From: Pseudeuparius sepicola
Lineage: Eukaryota; Arthropoda; Insecta; Coleoptera; Anthribidae
Reading direction: 5' to 3'
NCBI GenBank assembly: GCA_963920635.1
Contig: OY987299.1
Location: 23,328,901 to 23,392,900, forward strand
Length of the DNA: 64,000 nucleotides
Part shown: one piece after another, positions 12,201 through 27,200 of the stretch
Numbering within the stretch: position 1 is the first letter of the stretch
Layout of the letters: each line of letters starts with the position of its first letter
Position numbers and translations under genes: made by a program
Notes under the pieces: model-generated
Seen by the model: only the letters and a program-made list of their open reading frames with translations
What the model was told of the DNA's origin: nothing
Databases searched by the model: none

Positions 12201-15200
12201 ATTTTCACAAACGGGCATTAGTCCAGTAGTAGTGTTATTTTTGAGGCCCCTTGAGGAACGTTTATTATTTATGCAAACATCTTAATATATAATCTTGCAC
12301 GATATTTTTTACAACTATTTTTGGTCTTTTTCCCGTAGATTAAATAAAAAAGGGGGAAATAATATATACAATCTCTTGGTAAATTAGATTCACTTCGGGA
12401 AGTTAATAAAATCAATGTGCCACTCAGTGTATATTTCAGCATCTTGTATCTAATAATAAGAGACCTGCAGGACTCCAACGTTGTGAAAGCATCGTGACCA
12501 TTTTATGACTTCAAAAGTATTTGAACCAAATACTGATTAATAATTCAAAAAATATATCGACACTATACATCCTCGGGAAGTAAGTTGGCATCGTCAATAC
12601 TTTGCACCATAAGGCATGTGTGCTTAACCTTAGTCAAGAAAACACTCCTGTCGACTTATTTTGGTTTCTAGATTGACCGGTATATTTTGTGCTGGCGCTT
12701 CATTTAAAAAACGCCCAATGGGATATCGGGCTTGGGTAAACTTGCACATAAAACTTACATCCTGCTGATCGAGGATACACGAGTCGATATTCTGTATGGG
12801 GTAGACGCCCATCGAAAGGGTGCGCGGACCCGGCGAGTGGGCTCCCTTTTTTGTGTTAGGCAGCGGGAAAGAGAGTAACACACAAGTTGACAACGCCGCA
12901 CACGGCACGGCTAATTCCGCCACCAAAAGAACGCGCACAGGAACGGCGCGGCGGGGAGGGAAAACATGCGACCGTGGAAAATCGTACGAAGTGCCACTGT
13001 CAGCCACTATTTACTGACAGGATAACTACTGTTGGCAACGAATGTCAAAACTAATCGGTCAAGTTAATAAAATTTGTCCATCATATATGATCAGTTCTTA
13101 TCACAGCCAAGTTCAAACAGTCGCGAATCGCGAAAATGATTCTTATCGGTTAAATTGAACCGATTATCCTCATACTACTTGTATCCAATAAAGCATCTCT
13201 TTTCATAAAGAAAGAACCAATCGTATGCCCTAGCTCGCTATAAATGCTCTTGGGAATTTATGACTTCTTTGGTTGGCAACCGCGTATCTGGTCAATACAC
13301 ACACCGACTTGCCAAAATTGATCTGTTTTTGTTTTGTACTGTTCTAAATTAAGAAGCTGAAAATTATGTTGGGGTATTAGCAGACGTATGTTAATGAAAT
13401 TATATAATTTTGACAGTGATATACTGTTTATACCTATTTGTTTAAATTCATGTCATACATACAGAAAATAAACCAATGTTAAAATGGTGAAAAAATCGCG
13501 CCTGCCCAGGGGCGGACTGGCACCTAAAAACGGCCCGGGCGCTTTGTATGAGACCGGCACATGGACTGGAACTGGATGCGGGGGTTCCGTAGGGTTTGTT
13601 GCAGCCAAAGTGCAAGAGAGGCCAGAAACAGATGGTTTCAAGATATTTTTATTTTTTTAGGTATTTTTAAATTTCGTGGAGGACCAAATTGTCGAAATCA
13701 GTTTATGTCAGGGTTTTTATTTCAAAAGAATATAGCGAAAAAAAAAATAAAAACAATTCTTTAAAACAAATAAAACACATATCAACATAACAAATCATCT
13801 GTTTCGAACCATTTAAAAAAATTAAAAACATCATACATTACGTATGCCTTTGCACTCGCCGCCGACTAGACAGTTTATTAAATCTTTATTATCTAATGAA
13901 ATTATAAAATATCTTTTTCACAAGCCATTAACATGATGAAAGCTTCCAAATCCAAATGGTCTTGGGTTAGAGAACTTCTTAGCCGGTTCAAGATTATTTT
14001 TAATTTGGAGAAAGATCTTTCACATGGTACTTGTGAAATAGACAAAGTTAGTGCGAGTGCGTCGCGTGATATTATTATTGTGGTGTTTCCATAATGCCTA
14101 TATAAGTGACGGCGCGGCGGCGGTCGGCCCCGTAGATAGAGGAGGGGAAGATACTGGAATAAACAAAAATATATTATGATGATGCCAACATGTTGATTTG
14201 TCGGTTTTGTATATTTATGTTTCCCAAGAGAGAAACCGATATGATTGGCGGATGTACTTACGAGACTGAGATCCAGGAGTGAACGGAGTGGGCCAAGCCC
14301 CGCGCGATGACGGGGTGTTTAGAAGTGTGGAGAGCGTTTGAATATAATGATCTTTGGTTTTATACATTGCAAAGTACTTTTTGTTTTACCGAAATGGATA
14401 ATAATTGTGTTTTGTGCAGCAGATGCGCCACTAATGAATATAGGCACTAGGCACGTAACCTGAAAACCCAAAAGTAAACAAACATATTTACTTTTTTGGT
14501 GTGTTTTTAATATTTGTTTACATTGTTTGGATGCTTATGTTGGCATAATACAAAGGTACTGATGGACAACGGCAATGCGGTATCTTCCCCTCCTCTATCT
14601 ACGGTCGGCCCATAGCGGCCCAAGGCCCAAGTAGGTCCGGCCGAACGGGCTAGCGCCCGATCGCCCGATGGCCCAGTCCGCCCCTGCGCCTGCCTTGGAC
14701 ATCCAAGCGTCATGTCGTTTGTTTACTCATACCAGAGAACAAGGAATTGTTCTCTGCTCATACCACAGAAAATATTTCGTAGTATATTTGCTGTGACTCA
14801 TACGCCCCCAGTCGAAGCTTTATCGATTATTCAAAACAGTAAACTTGTTCAAAATGAATCGCTTCGGAGATTCGTGAAATATTCTCAACAAAAGCCACAC
14901 AGGTCGGATATTTCTCTTGATAAATTTCCGATTAAATTTTCAATTTCGAGCGAATTAGCAAAATTTGAAATCTAGGGGGGAGGGAAAATTGACTTTTGTT
15001 AAAACTTTTGGCGAATTTCGAAGGTACAGGGTGCAAAATTGACGTCGACGCATGCGCGAAAAGTTGCTATAGGTATATGGCGAAAACTCCCAGCGATTAT
15101 TTTTATTTTATATTAAGGAAGTTTATTTATATGTTAAGGGAAGGGTATATTTGGTATATATATATTTAAAATTCCCCAAATTCCTCAAAAAATAAATCGG

Positions 15201-18200
15201 GGATAAGTATATGAAATAAGTGCAGTTTTTGCGATTTTATTGTGCGAATATTCGCTACTGCAATTCGCGATTGTATGAACTTAGCATCAAAATTATCTCA
15301 AATTCAGAAAATCTTCAATAAACAATGTTTCCAAAATACCTATATTTTTAATTTCTCATTTTAGTTTAGACAAATAATTACAAAGGTTGGGCATATCCAA
15401 ACCAAAACTCAGCGAATTTCAATGAAATAATAAACCCTACCGCAACCAAAAAGCTTTGACTGACGTATTTATTATAGCGTTGAGTGACATATTATTAAAG
15501 ACTGCCCGCCGCTGTCATGTCTGACACTTTTTTGGCTCACCGTGCGCTTTCAGGGGACAAAATACAATGCAAAATATATTGTTAGCCATCAGCGCCATCT
15601 GTTTTCCGGGACAAGAAGCTAAGCGTCAGTCAACGTAAAAAAGTTTCTTAAAACCAAATTCCAAATGAAAATTTTACAAGATTTTTTACGAAAATTACAT
15701 AAAGATCAGTGCCAAATATAACCTGAACACATTTAATAAAAGACAAGTTATTTTACCCAATAAAAATCGTTGGTTAAAATTTCAGAGCAAATAGTAACAT
15801 ACATGCTAAAAATGCGAAGGTTAATTTTAACACCGTTGATTAAATGAGATATAGATAGGTGCATTGTTAAAACCTCAAAAAATCCGGATACAACAACTTT
15901 CAGACTTTAATTCGGAATGGAAACAAATTAAAACAGATAAATTATTGTAACGTCTTACAATAATTCTTGATCGACTCGATACTAAACTGAGGTACCTATA
16001 GGTATTTTAATTTAGACATTAGTTTTAAATAAACTTTTATGCAAAATATAGAAAAAATTTCAACAATGGTTCTGACAGTATACGTGTAGCCTTGTCTATG
16101 TTAACACGGACTTGGATCACTCTGTGCATTAAAGAAAATACAAAGAAACAAAAATGAACGTTTTTAGGAAATTTTAAGTGGGGGACCCTATATGTAGAAT
16201 ATTTCTACTACATTAGCAAAATCAGAACAAAATTTTCTGACAAGTTTTTACAATATTTTTCTATTGAGCACTTTTTGTCATTATAACAATATCAATAATA
16301 AAGGTAAAACATTATATAGTGATGCATGTTGAAATATCTTCAAAACTATATATTGAAGTTCTTTTTGTGAGAATAAATACCAAGGTACTGCATCACTTTA
16401 AAGCAAAAAAATTGTAAGTACCTAAGTACGTGGAACCTACTAAATTTACGTAATTTATTTTTCAATTTAAAAATGATCCGGGCCCCGGGTCATGTGAAAT
16501 ATTTACTTGAACGCTCATTTATGTCTACATCACTAATAAAAATTAAAAATTTCGAGTTGCAGGTGCGCGAAATATTCTATAATCGTGCTAGATCCGCTGC
16601 CAAATCGTGTTTATATTGAGAGGTAGTCAGCCCAATATGATTTTTCACGCTCTAACCGTCTAACCTCGCGCCAAATGGTGACAAATCCCGATGCAACGTT
16701 AATTTTTCTATTTTTTTCTTTTACAACGTAAAACTGAATGAATAAACAAATAAGAATGGGCGCCATTTTTTTTTGGGAATGGACAGGATATTGTTATATT
16801 TTACTTGGAAGTTAACAAACTTTAAAAAGTGTAATAAAGAAAAACTTTATATTGAAAATTGATGGCACTGAGAAAGTTTATGCAACCGGGTGTTCATATA
16901 GTTTCAGAAAATTGCGCAGGGTCTTCGGCCCTTTTGAGGCCACGAAAATTATTGTGGATTTCAGGCTATTTTAGTATTGCGCGAAAAGTTGGCTGTGGAT
17001 GCCCATTTATTTTTTAAAGTTGCCTAGCTTTCCAAAATTGACATATTTTATTATCTTATGTTTTTCTTTTGTGGAGAGTAAAATAAGCGAGAAGATCGTT
17101 TTAATAAATAATAATAATAAAAATCTTAGCCTCAAGGCAGCCGAAGACTGTAATTTTTTAAAACTATCTGAGCACCTGGTTGCATTATACATTCTGAGTG
17201 CCGTCAATTCTTCTATATCTTACAATAAACACGCTACGGCTACTAATCCTTAATCCTTAAGCTACTAATAATTTTGATCAATTTGATTTTTTTTTAAATA
17301 TTGGGCGACTAGTTAGTCCCGAATGCGTTTCTTTTCAGCGTCACCTAGCTGTCCAAAATTGCCACTTTCTCTTTCTCACATTTTTTTTTGTCCAAAATAA
17401 GCGAGAAAATCGAGGTGGTAGTCCTAAAAAAATCACCCTGTATACAGTGACCGGCAAAATGTACTCAACAAATTGAATTTTTTTTTTTAATTTAAAGCCG
17501 GAATAATTATGTTTTTGTATCGTTAATTGCAGTTTTCTCATTTGCCCGTGAAGGAAATTTTACGTCACCATATTCAACCCTTTCACGATAAGTAAGGTAT
17601 TGGCGTTTATACTGACCGTGGCTATTTAATTGGGAATATGAAAAACCCAGAGAAGATACTGAACAAGCATTTTTGTTGTTGCGTTGTGTAAAATAGTGTA
17701 CAACTAACTTTCACAACAACAGACGTAGTAAATGGCTTTTTACGAATAAAAGTCTGCAGAATGAGCTTGGTACGGTATTTTAAATCAAATCAACCAGTTA
17801 AGCCCGGCTTTTTAGTTTTTAACTGCAACTAATGATAAAAAAATAAAAAAAAGTTTAATAGAAGGCCATGCTTTTGTATTTATGTATACTTTTTCATTGC
17901 CAACAACTTTCTCCTTATACCATTTTTCTCTACAACGCAAAATAAGGGTACTTCACTCTTGCATTCCCAAATATGTCTAAAATAACACAAACTTCTATTC
18001 TAAAATCTCTGTAAAATGTAAATAAATCCGTCAGTAATCCATCATTACGACTTTTTAACTAATTGACAGAACTAAATTGAAGATTTGACTAAATCTATAA
18101 ATTAATGTAGGTATTTAATATTTTTAACATGTGGTGATGTAACCTGATGATGCCTGTAAAAAGCCGAAACGTACGTTGTTACGATTCTATGTAGATGAGA

Positions 18201-21200
18201 AACAATATATTTGGTAGAAACCCCAGGAAGTTTTCTTATTTTTTACTCTTGCCGGTTACTATATACAGGGTCGTTCATAATTGAATGCAAATTCTAAAGG
18301 GCGATATACTTGGATGATTTTAAGAAAAAAAAATATGAACATAGGTCCGCAACTGCTTTATTTCTCAGATACAGGGTGTTGAAATTTAACAAAAAATCAG
18401 TTTCCCCCAATATATTTAAAACCGATTTGTATTTTGTTTGTACTTATTACTAAAACACTAAAACTAAATAATAGTTAGGTACTATAAAATTATAAAAATG
18501 CTTAAAAGTTACCACAAATTGTGAAATTGGGACTAATAATCATAGGCACAAGCAAATTAATGCATTTTATTTTTTAAATGAAAAAAAAAAAGAGTTTTAT
18601 GAGAAGATAGCACATTATATCTATTGCAGAGCATGTTAACAGAGACGCCACTGATGAAAATTAAACTTTGCATGCACCAAATTTGGAAAAAAAAACAAAG
18701 CGGTTTTGGAGACAATGGGGAAAAGCCGATTTTCTGTTAAATTTCAATACCTGTATCTAAGAAATAAAATCATCCAAAAATTATCGTACTTTATGATCAG
18801 CATTCAATTATGAAACACCCTATATAACTGTATATTTGTACTTCTGGAACTTCGTTTAATATGTTTTTTCTTTATGCTGGGAATTGATACTTTTATTTTT
18901 CGAGATAGAAGAGTTTTCCTTTTAAATTCCAAAACAGAAACATATTATATCATATTTTGTTAACAATTCATATTTCGATCCTTCCTTGAATAGGCAAGTA
19001 ATTATAATTTATATTTCTTGTTTTTGGACATATTAACCTTGGATGACCTCCCAATAAAACGCACGATGTACATACCAGGTACAATAATAGGTTTCCGTTC
19101 ACTAATGGATCGGTGTCAGCGTCTACTGCTGCAGCTGCTCAGCTGACTGAGTTCCATAAAAAACCTTATTATTCTATTTTTATGAGTTTGATATGAACAT
19201 TTTGCAAATGAAATCCAAAATTAATAGCAGCTGTCTTTTTTAGGAAAAGTCAAACAGGAATTGAACTTAAGCTAGAAGTAATAAGTAATGAATTTTATAC
19301 CTACTTATTGCTGGAAATTTGAAAAATACAAATACCAGAAATACTTGTTTAAGAATTCTCTAGATCTAATGTCAAAAGGTACTCGAACAGTTGAGTTTAT
19401 TTTGGTTTTGAACTCAAAGTTGCATATTAATCAAAATAGTACAAAAAAACTATTAGAAAAACACTTATTTTATGCGGTTTTCAGTTTCCAGCCAATATTT
19501 TCGTAAACACCACCACGTCGATTGCCCAGAAATTAATATTTACAACGTAATTTACAAAAGGCACGGTTTCGTACTATCTTCCACGGCACAAATCACACCA
19601 CAGCAAGGAGCCAAGTTAGTGTGAAGGGTCAGAGAAAACAAACAGGTAAACAGGGACAGTCACAGAGCCACAGCACTCAACCAACACCGCTTCGCACGAC
19701 TACGGGGCTTTAATGGGAAACACAGACACGACCGAAAACATTAAACTGCGATGGTAGGTAATTATCCTATTGTAGTTTCGATGACAGTAATTAATCGGTT
19801 ACGTTCCAGAATACAAACGTGTACGTGGGTAACATAGTATAATAATTTTTGAATTTTGACGCAGCTATTTGGAACCAGCTTTCTCCACTTCACGGAACAA
19901 TACAATAAAGCTAAGCATCTAAAAAAGGTTTTAAATAGAAGTTTAGAAATTATGAGATTTTTCTGTCTTAAGTAGTACCCTGCCCTATGGTTTCTTAACT
20001 CTGTAGTGTCACTACAAACTACACGAACAAATACTACAGTGTCCGGCAGAAAGTGAGATTTTTTAAATTTTACATTTATCAGAAAATTTTATATTCTTGA
20101 TAAAAGTTTGGGCATTCTGGCAAACTCAAAATGCAGTTTTCAAAATTTGAATATTCGTTTAATAGGTTCGAAAATATGAAAAACGCTCAAGAGTAAAGTA
20201 CTCCTATTTCTTTAGAGAAACATGTATTACGAAAAGTTGTTTAAAATTAAAAGGTAAACCCAACAATGAAGTTTCAAGTTTCTATTCCATAAAACATCTT
20301 TTCAGCATTTTTTATGATCGACCCCGTGTAGAAAAAAAAACACTATTTAATAATACCAATTCCGTTTCAGAGAGGATTTACCATTTATAAACGCGAGTAC
20401 CATAAAAATTAATTTGTTTGTAGCTACAGTAGTTATGGTTTCTGCAAAATAAAAACGAAAAAATATCTTTTTTTTTGTGTAAACTTTCTACCGGTCACTG
20501 TATATTATATAATAATTTTTTTAATTTAAAAAATATATATACAGTGTGTCCCACTTAAAGACTAAAATTTTTATTTATAGCTCGATTTTCATAAACTTTT
20601 TTTGTCGGATACATTCAAAAATAGCATTAAATGCATAATTCAGGTGCCTCGTGCGTTAAAGTCATGGCCCACTGAGACGGTGTTTTAGTCTTGAAATTTC
20701 GAGAAGTAGGTACTATTTGGGATTTTTTAGAGGAAAATCAATGCCGGGTTCTTATTCAGCATTGTTGGAAACCCAGACGTACCAATTTGCATTACAAAAT
20801 GGCGGACTAATTGAAATGACTGAAATTTAAGTTTGTTATGTTGGGTTGTTTGTTCATGTATTTGTTGATATTAATAATTAAAAAAATATAATTTTGTTGG
20901 CTAATAAATTTTTGAACGAATATGAGTTCCTAATGAATATTTTTGTGTAAAACATTACCAAAAATTAAGAACATTAATTACAAATTGGTACGTTTGGGTT
21001 TCCAACAACGCTGAATAAGAATCCGGCATTAGTTTCCCTCTAAAAAATCCCTAATAGTACTTCTCGAAATTTCACCACTAAAACACCGTCTCAGTGGGAC
21101 ATGAAATTAACTGACGAGGCATCTAAATTATGCATTTATTGCCATTTTTGATGCTCTACCCAACAAAAAGAAGTTTATGAAAATCAAGCTATAAACAAAA

Positions 21201-24200
21201 TTTTACAGGGGTGTTAAGTCCTTAAGTGGGACACTAAAAATTTTGAAACACCCTGTAGAGCTACGGTAATGCAAATTGGGTCGTTTGGGTTTCCAACAAC
21301 GCTGAATAAGAATCCAGCATTAATTTTCCTCTAAAAAGTCCCTAATAGTACTTCTCGAAATTTCAGCACTAAAACATGTCTCAGTGGGCCATGAATCTAA
21401 TGCAAGAAGCACGTGAATGATGCATTTAATGCCATTTTTGATGCTCTACCCAACAGAAAAAGTTTATGAAAATCGAGCTATAAATAAAAATTTTACAGGG
21501 GTGGTCAGTCCTTAAGTGGGACTCCTTAACGTTTTGTAAATGTGGCAATAAGACCAGGAATAAGAACATGTTCATGAAAAAAAAACCGAGAAATTTTTGG
21601 CAGTGATTTTTTTATGCTTGAATCATGTTTTTGTTTAAATTTTTGTCCTTTTTGTTGTCCCATAATAAGCCCGGGGTGAAATTTGAGTCACCCTGTCCCT
21701 GTACTTGTAGGCCATTTCATTTTAAAAAAATTTTTTCTAGACACGATTATAACAAAATAATTTAAAATTTACAATGACTAATATTTAAATTATATGAATG
21801 AAAACTTGTCGTACATCCATTGCCTGATTTATTTATCGTATTCACAACGTTTCGAACAGTAACAATCTATGTTCGTTTTCAAGTGAAGAATTCTTCACTA
21901 TGTTCGTTTTCAATTCTTCACTTGAAAACGAACATGGATTGTTACTGTTCGAAACGTTGTGAATACAATAAATAAATCAGGCAATGGATGTCCGACACGT
22001 TTTCATTCAAGTTTCCACCTTGCCTACAAACTTCAAACAACATTTAAATTATATGTGAGAATAATATAGTTAACTGTTTTTCGTCGAATATAATAAACAC
22101 ATAACTAGCATACTTTTATGTAGTTTTTTCTATCGGCGGCACCTTTGTAGGTAAACCTCAATGTTAATAATTCGTGCATCCATCCATAGGTTTCGTTAAA
22201 CCAAACATAACCAAATTAATATGTCAAGTGAACGTAAACAACAGAACGCAACAGTTTATCGTTCATTGGCAGATAACAAATTGGCTACGAAAATAACACT
22301 CTTAAGAGGATGAAGTACCTACTGTTTTACCCGTGTTTTTCAGGAACAAATAGGATTAGCTGATCAGCTAATTAATAGTTTTTGGTTAATCTTCCGCTTC
22401 CAAATAGCTGCGATTATTATACATACTCGTACCTATCTAAGGTCAATATTTTAATATTTCCCCGATTTAAAAAATGCAGTTTTATAAACAAGAACGAAAC
22501 GGGTTGGTCGAGCAACAGAAATAAATCGTGAATTGGGGTTTGAAAACATTGTATATAGGAGAGGCGACAATGATATGGAAAAAGACATTATCTAGTTCAT
22601 ATATATAAGGAAAAACATTAATTTTGATTAGTACACCAGGGATGACATAATTAGAAATATTAATGTCATTGTGAATATGAGTTTGTTATAACATTTATAC
22701 ATCATCTTAGCTACTATTCTTTTCTGCTTTACGTTAATTTGATTAAAAGAAAACTTTGTTTCACTAGCTGATAGCTCCTAGGTTTTTCCACCTTAAGATA
22801 ATTGCAAAACAAGGGGAACTCTGATAATTCCAAACCATTCAATTTTAAATTTCCGTTTGCCCTGAAAAGATTCTATTTGCATGATTGAATCGACAGTAAA
22901 ACTCGTACCGTGAAATGTTTTATGGTCACATGGCATCTCTTGCAGATTGAACGTTTTTAGTGGAGTGCTATTGACGTGTTTAGCAATATTTTTAGAAATT
23001 CTGTAAAAATAACCGCACTTCGTGTATCTACAGCCGCTTTACTGCGCCGTACGTTTAAGAAAATAAATTTGTGTTATAATATGACAGAACATGAACAGGA
23101 TAACGGAGTAGGGATTTTCGATGCCGAAGAACTGGAATAGTAATTTGAAAATATCGTTGAAATTAACACATAACTGTCTATTATTTAATGAAGTTGTGTC
23201 TGTCAATTTCCATATTTTTAAGTTACTTGGAATGTATGTATCACATTTTTTGGGGCAAAGTAAATTTATCTCTTTAGACCATAGGTCTAAATAGGACATG
23301 TTTCATTTACTTGATTTCTAGATCTGTGTAAGCAGGTACTCAGATATATCTTAAAAATTATTTCTGCAGTACTACCGCCATGAAGTCAATAGGAAAACAA
23401 AAACTATCAGGCTGGCGTTTATTTCGGAAATTACTAGAATGTGAATATGTATTGATATATTTTTTATATATGGTTATCGTAAGAATAATGCAAACAGAGA
23501 GAAGAAAGAAGAATTTAGGAATTGAGATTATTAATTTCTATAATAGTAGCTAAGATTATCCCTTGATGATAAGCAGTCATAGCAAGACTTCAGGACAAAC
23601 AAATGCATATTCAGATTTTTTACTTGTAAATAAAATTAATACAATACCATTTCATTGTACATCTCTTCCGACATTCTCTGAAAAATGAATGCCCCTAGTT
23701 TGTACAACACATACTAAATTATTCCAAGTATTATTTTTTTCAAAGTAATGCACAAGACCTTGGAAAAAATTCGGTGCGACTTTCGACAATGCTGTTTTAT
23801 ATGCAGATAGCGACGATCAGATTTAAATGTAGGTACCATTTGTTTGAATTCTAAAAATAAGTGCAGAGCATATAAAACAGCACCCAATTTATCTACCTTA
23901 AAATGATCTCAACTAAAAATATGTTAATTTGTTAAATATAGCAAAGAAAATAAACACTGTACAAAAATAAAACGTAACGAATTAAATAAAATATTAAGTA
24001 TAAACGAAAAAATACAAGTACATATCACCAATAATAAGAAGCAACAAAAATCACATAAAACTAAAAGGGACACGCAAATTAAAAATTAATGGCAATTAAA
24101 TAAACACAAACCAAATTTAATCAAAGATAAGAAAATAAAACAACTAAAAAGACCTACAAAAATATTAGATAAATATTTCAAATTCGTAAGCGTCCAAGTA

Positions 24201-27200
24201 AGTTGTTAATAAGTTAACAAGTAAAAGGTAAAGTAATAAACCATGGCGCATTATCTCCAAAAACCAAAACTAGAGTATAGAGGTGATTTTTAAACTATAT
24301 GTAGAAACAAAATGAATTCAAAAAATCTACATTTGATAGGTATAAGGTTAAGTACTATTTATTGTTTCTAAAATATTTCAAACAAAAATATTGTATATTT
24401 AAAGATTTTGAAAAACTTTAATCCTGCATTGCTGATTGACTCAAAAATTAGAAAAGTGTACAAAAATGTAGTTAAGTTATTAATTGTGCTAAAGGAAATT
24501 GGAATATGTAATTTGTGTGGGTTGCCTGATAGGCACTACTTGGTTCTCTGCGATATTATGAATGAAAAATTAAATGTTCACCATGACGTTGAAAATGATT
24601 TAATTTTTTTACATAGTTCTAAAAATCACTCACACCCAACATATTACTGACCGTGCTGCTCTGAGCTCTCTTGAGGGCGTTGGTTACACCTTTTAGATAA
24701 CTTATCCACAACTTAAACAATATTTATTAGTTAATATCACCGAAATGTAAGGTACGAGGGAGAAGGGAACTCAGTTTAAGAATTTCATGTTCCACAATGA
24801 ATAACGTAAGCGAAAACATGAATTTTTTCAATCGACATTATTGCTGGTTACGCTGAATCAATTACAATATTACACTGCCCTTCGGGGAAATTACTAGACA
24901 CTGCTAATTTCCCAAATGGAAATAAGTAATGAACCCGGAATTCAGTGTAATGCGAAACTCGCAGAGAGATGTGAGATACTTAAAATTCACTTTAGTGTAT
25001 GGGCGAGTCATTGGACAAATATAGGGCTCATACAACGCAAATGTTCAATAACAGCAAAGGTATATCCCTTAATAAGATGTCCAGGCCTATAATTGTCGAA
25101 AACAAGTTATTATGAATATTTTTATTAGTACAAAACATTTTCGTGAAAAAAAAAAACAGCGGATAGATTAAGTGCAATGACAAGAGAGCCACAGAAATTA
25201 AAGTCTGGTTTTGTTAGAATGAAGCATTTAAGTCTGACATAATAATGAAAACATTCCCCCTCCACGTCAATTTCTTCTATTGCGGAAACGGATGTTTTTA
25301 GAAATAGTCCAATAAGGATGTAAGTTTTGGAAAAAAAATCCAAAGAGGAAGGTTTTTCTCAGGGTTGATTGGGGACTGCCTCCTGAGTGCCCAGCCAAAA
25401 GATCACACTTGAACTCTTGGTACGAATTGAGCTATAGGGTGGTTTCCTAAACAATATGGGTGGTTTACGAAACATTTTTCTAGAGCAAAATGACCCTGAT
25501 AAATGTTGTAGAGGTAAAACTTTTATTAAGGTAATTTTTTTAAATGTTTCCAAGTCCACCCCTGCAGCGAGTGGAATTTTTGTCATGTAAGTAATGCGCT
25601 GTAACTCGTTATGTATTTCATACAATTTTATGAGGAAAAGTTGTTCATACTTTGATCCTCTACAACTTTGATTAGGATCATTTTGCTCTAAAAAAATGTT
25701 TAGGAAACCACCCATATTGGTTAGGAAACCACCCTTAAGCTCAATTCGTACCAAGAGTTCGAGTGTGATCTTTTGGTTGGCAGTCCCCAAGCAACCCTGA
25801 AACAAATCATCCTGTTTGGAATTTTGTTTGCGACCCCTATAAGCCGAGCACATCTTTATTGGACTAAAACAAATTTGGAACGATTTATTCAAAGTAAAAA
25901 GTTCCAGAAACATCGAAGATATACAGTGTCCTCCAAAAAGTTCGCACTATAGGGGGAAAATTTTTAACTATCTTTTATTTTGAAATTTAATTTTGGGGTT
26001 ACCTTTTGCTTTAAAAAAGATGAAAAATGACCCACTCATACGTGGTCATGTGACTTTCGTTATCTGTCAAAATTGACATTTTAAAAAATATATCGCCAAA
26101 AATGGGTTTAGTTGTTAAAATATCAAAAAGTTTTACTTGAAAAAGTTGTTTGTTTTTCAATTTTACGTAAGTGTACCAAATTTGAACGCTCTACTAAAAT
26201 ATTTAGTTTTTTGCCAATTTTTAATAATTTATGAAATTTCTGAAAATTTTAAAAACTCGAAACTTCGTAAAAACTATTTTATATCACTAGCTTTATCATT
26301 CTATTAATTCTTATCGGTAATTAGTAATAAAACAATAATAGAGTGATAAAGCTAGTGATATAAAATAGTTTTTACGAAGTTTCGAGTTTTTAAAATTTTC
26401 AGAAATTTCATAAATTATTAAAAATTGGCAAAAAACTAAATATTTTAGTAGAGCATTCAAATTTGGCACACTTACGTAAAATTGGAAAACAAACAATTTT
26501 TTCAAGTAAAAACTGTTTGATATTCTAACAACTAAACCCATTTTTGGCGATATATTTTTTTAAATGTCATTTTTGACAGATAACGAAAGTCACATGACCA
26601 CATTTGAGTGGGTCATTTTTCATCTTTTTTAAAGCAAAAGGTAACCCCAAAATTAAATTTCAAAATAAAACGTTAATTAAAAATTTTTCCCCTATGGTGC
26701 GAACTTTTTGGAGGACACTGCATAGTTTGTCCCCAGATAGGTAAAACGATCCTTGTTAGAAATAAAAAATGAAGTTGAAATTTGTGCTTCTGGGCTTCAG
26801 CCTTGCTTGTTTTGACACTCATTTGTGACATAATTTTAGTTTTAGAACAACCACGTATGACTTGGAAATTTTGAAAAAAAAACTAAGCTTTTAAAGTAAA
26901 GTGCCCTTTTTGTAGGTTTTACGACACGTTATTAAGGAAACTTGTTTAGAATGAAATACTGAGAAAATTTCAAAAGCCTATAGCTACTTATAGTGAGTTC
27001 GCTAGCAGTTGATAGCATAAAAGCGGGGGTCGACTCATTTGCATTTTATTTTAAAAGAACATACAAATTATATCAGGCCAAATAAAATTTCAAAGTCAAA
27101 AATATGTGAACACTCATTTAAAAATAATCATAGAATTTTGTGATAGGTCCCAACCAACTCTCAAAGAAGAAATAGGAAATAGGGGAACAATAATTAAGGA

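Larger units (their letters stand above)
13150..15000. repeat. Segmental repeat copy B, interrupted by a different hAT
   Basis: Matches copy A (9470-12170) on both sides of the hAT at 13507-14686. It carries an extra stretch of about 100 bp near 14725-14805, bracketed by ACTCATAC repeats. A plus-strand frame at 14712-14975 lies in this repeat and is not recognised. Confidence 0.6.

Noticed and set aside
25359..25913. 184-codon minus-strand open frame
   Set aside because: It lies across a foldback element whose palindromic arms keep both strands open; the translated arms mirror each other.
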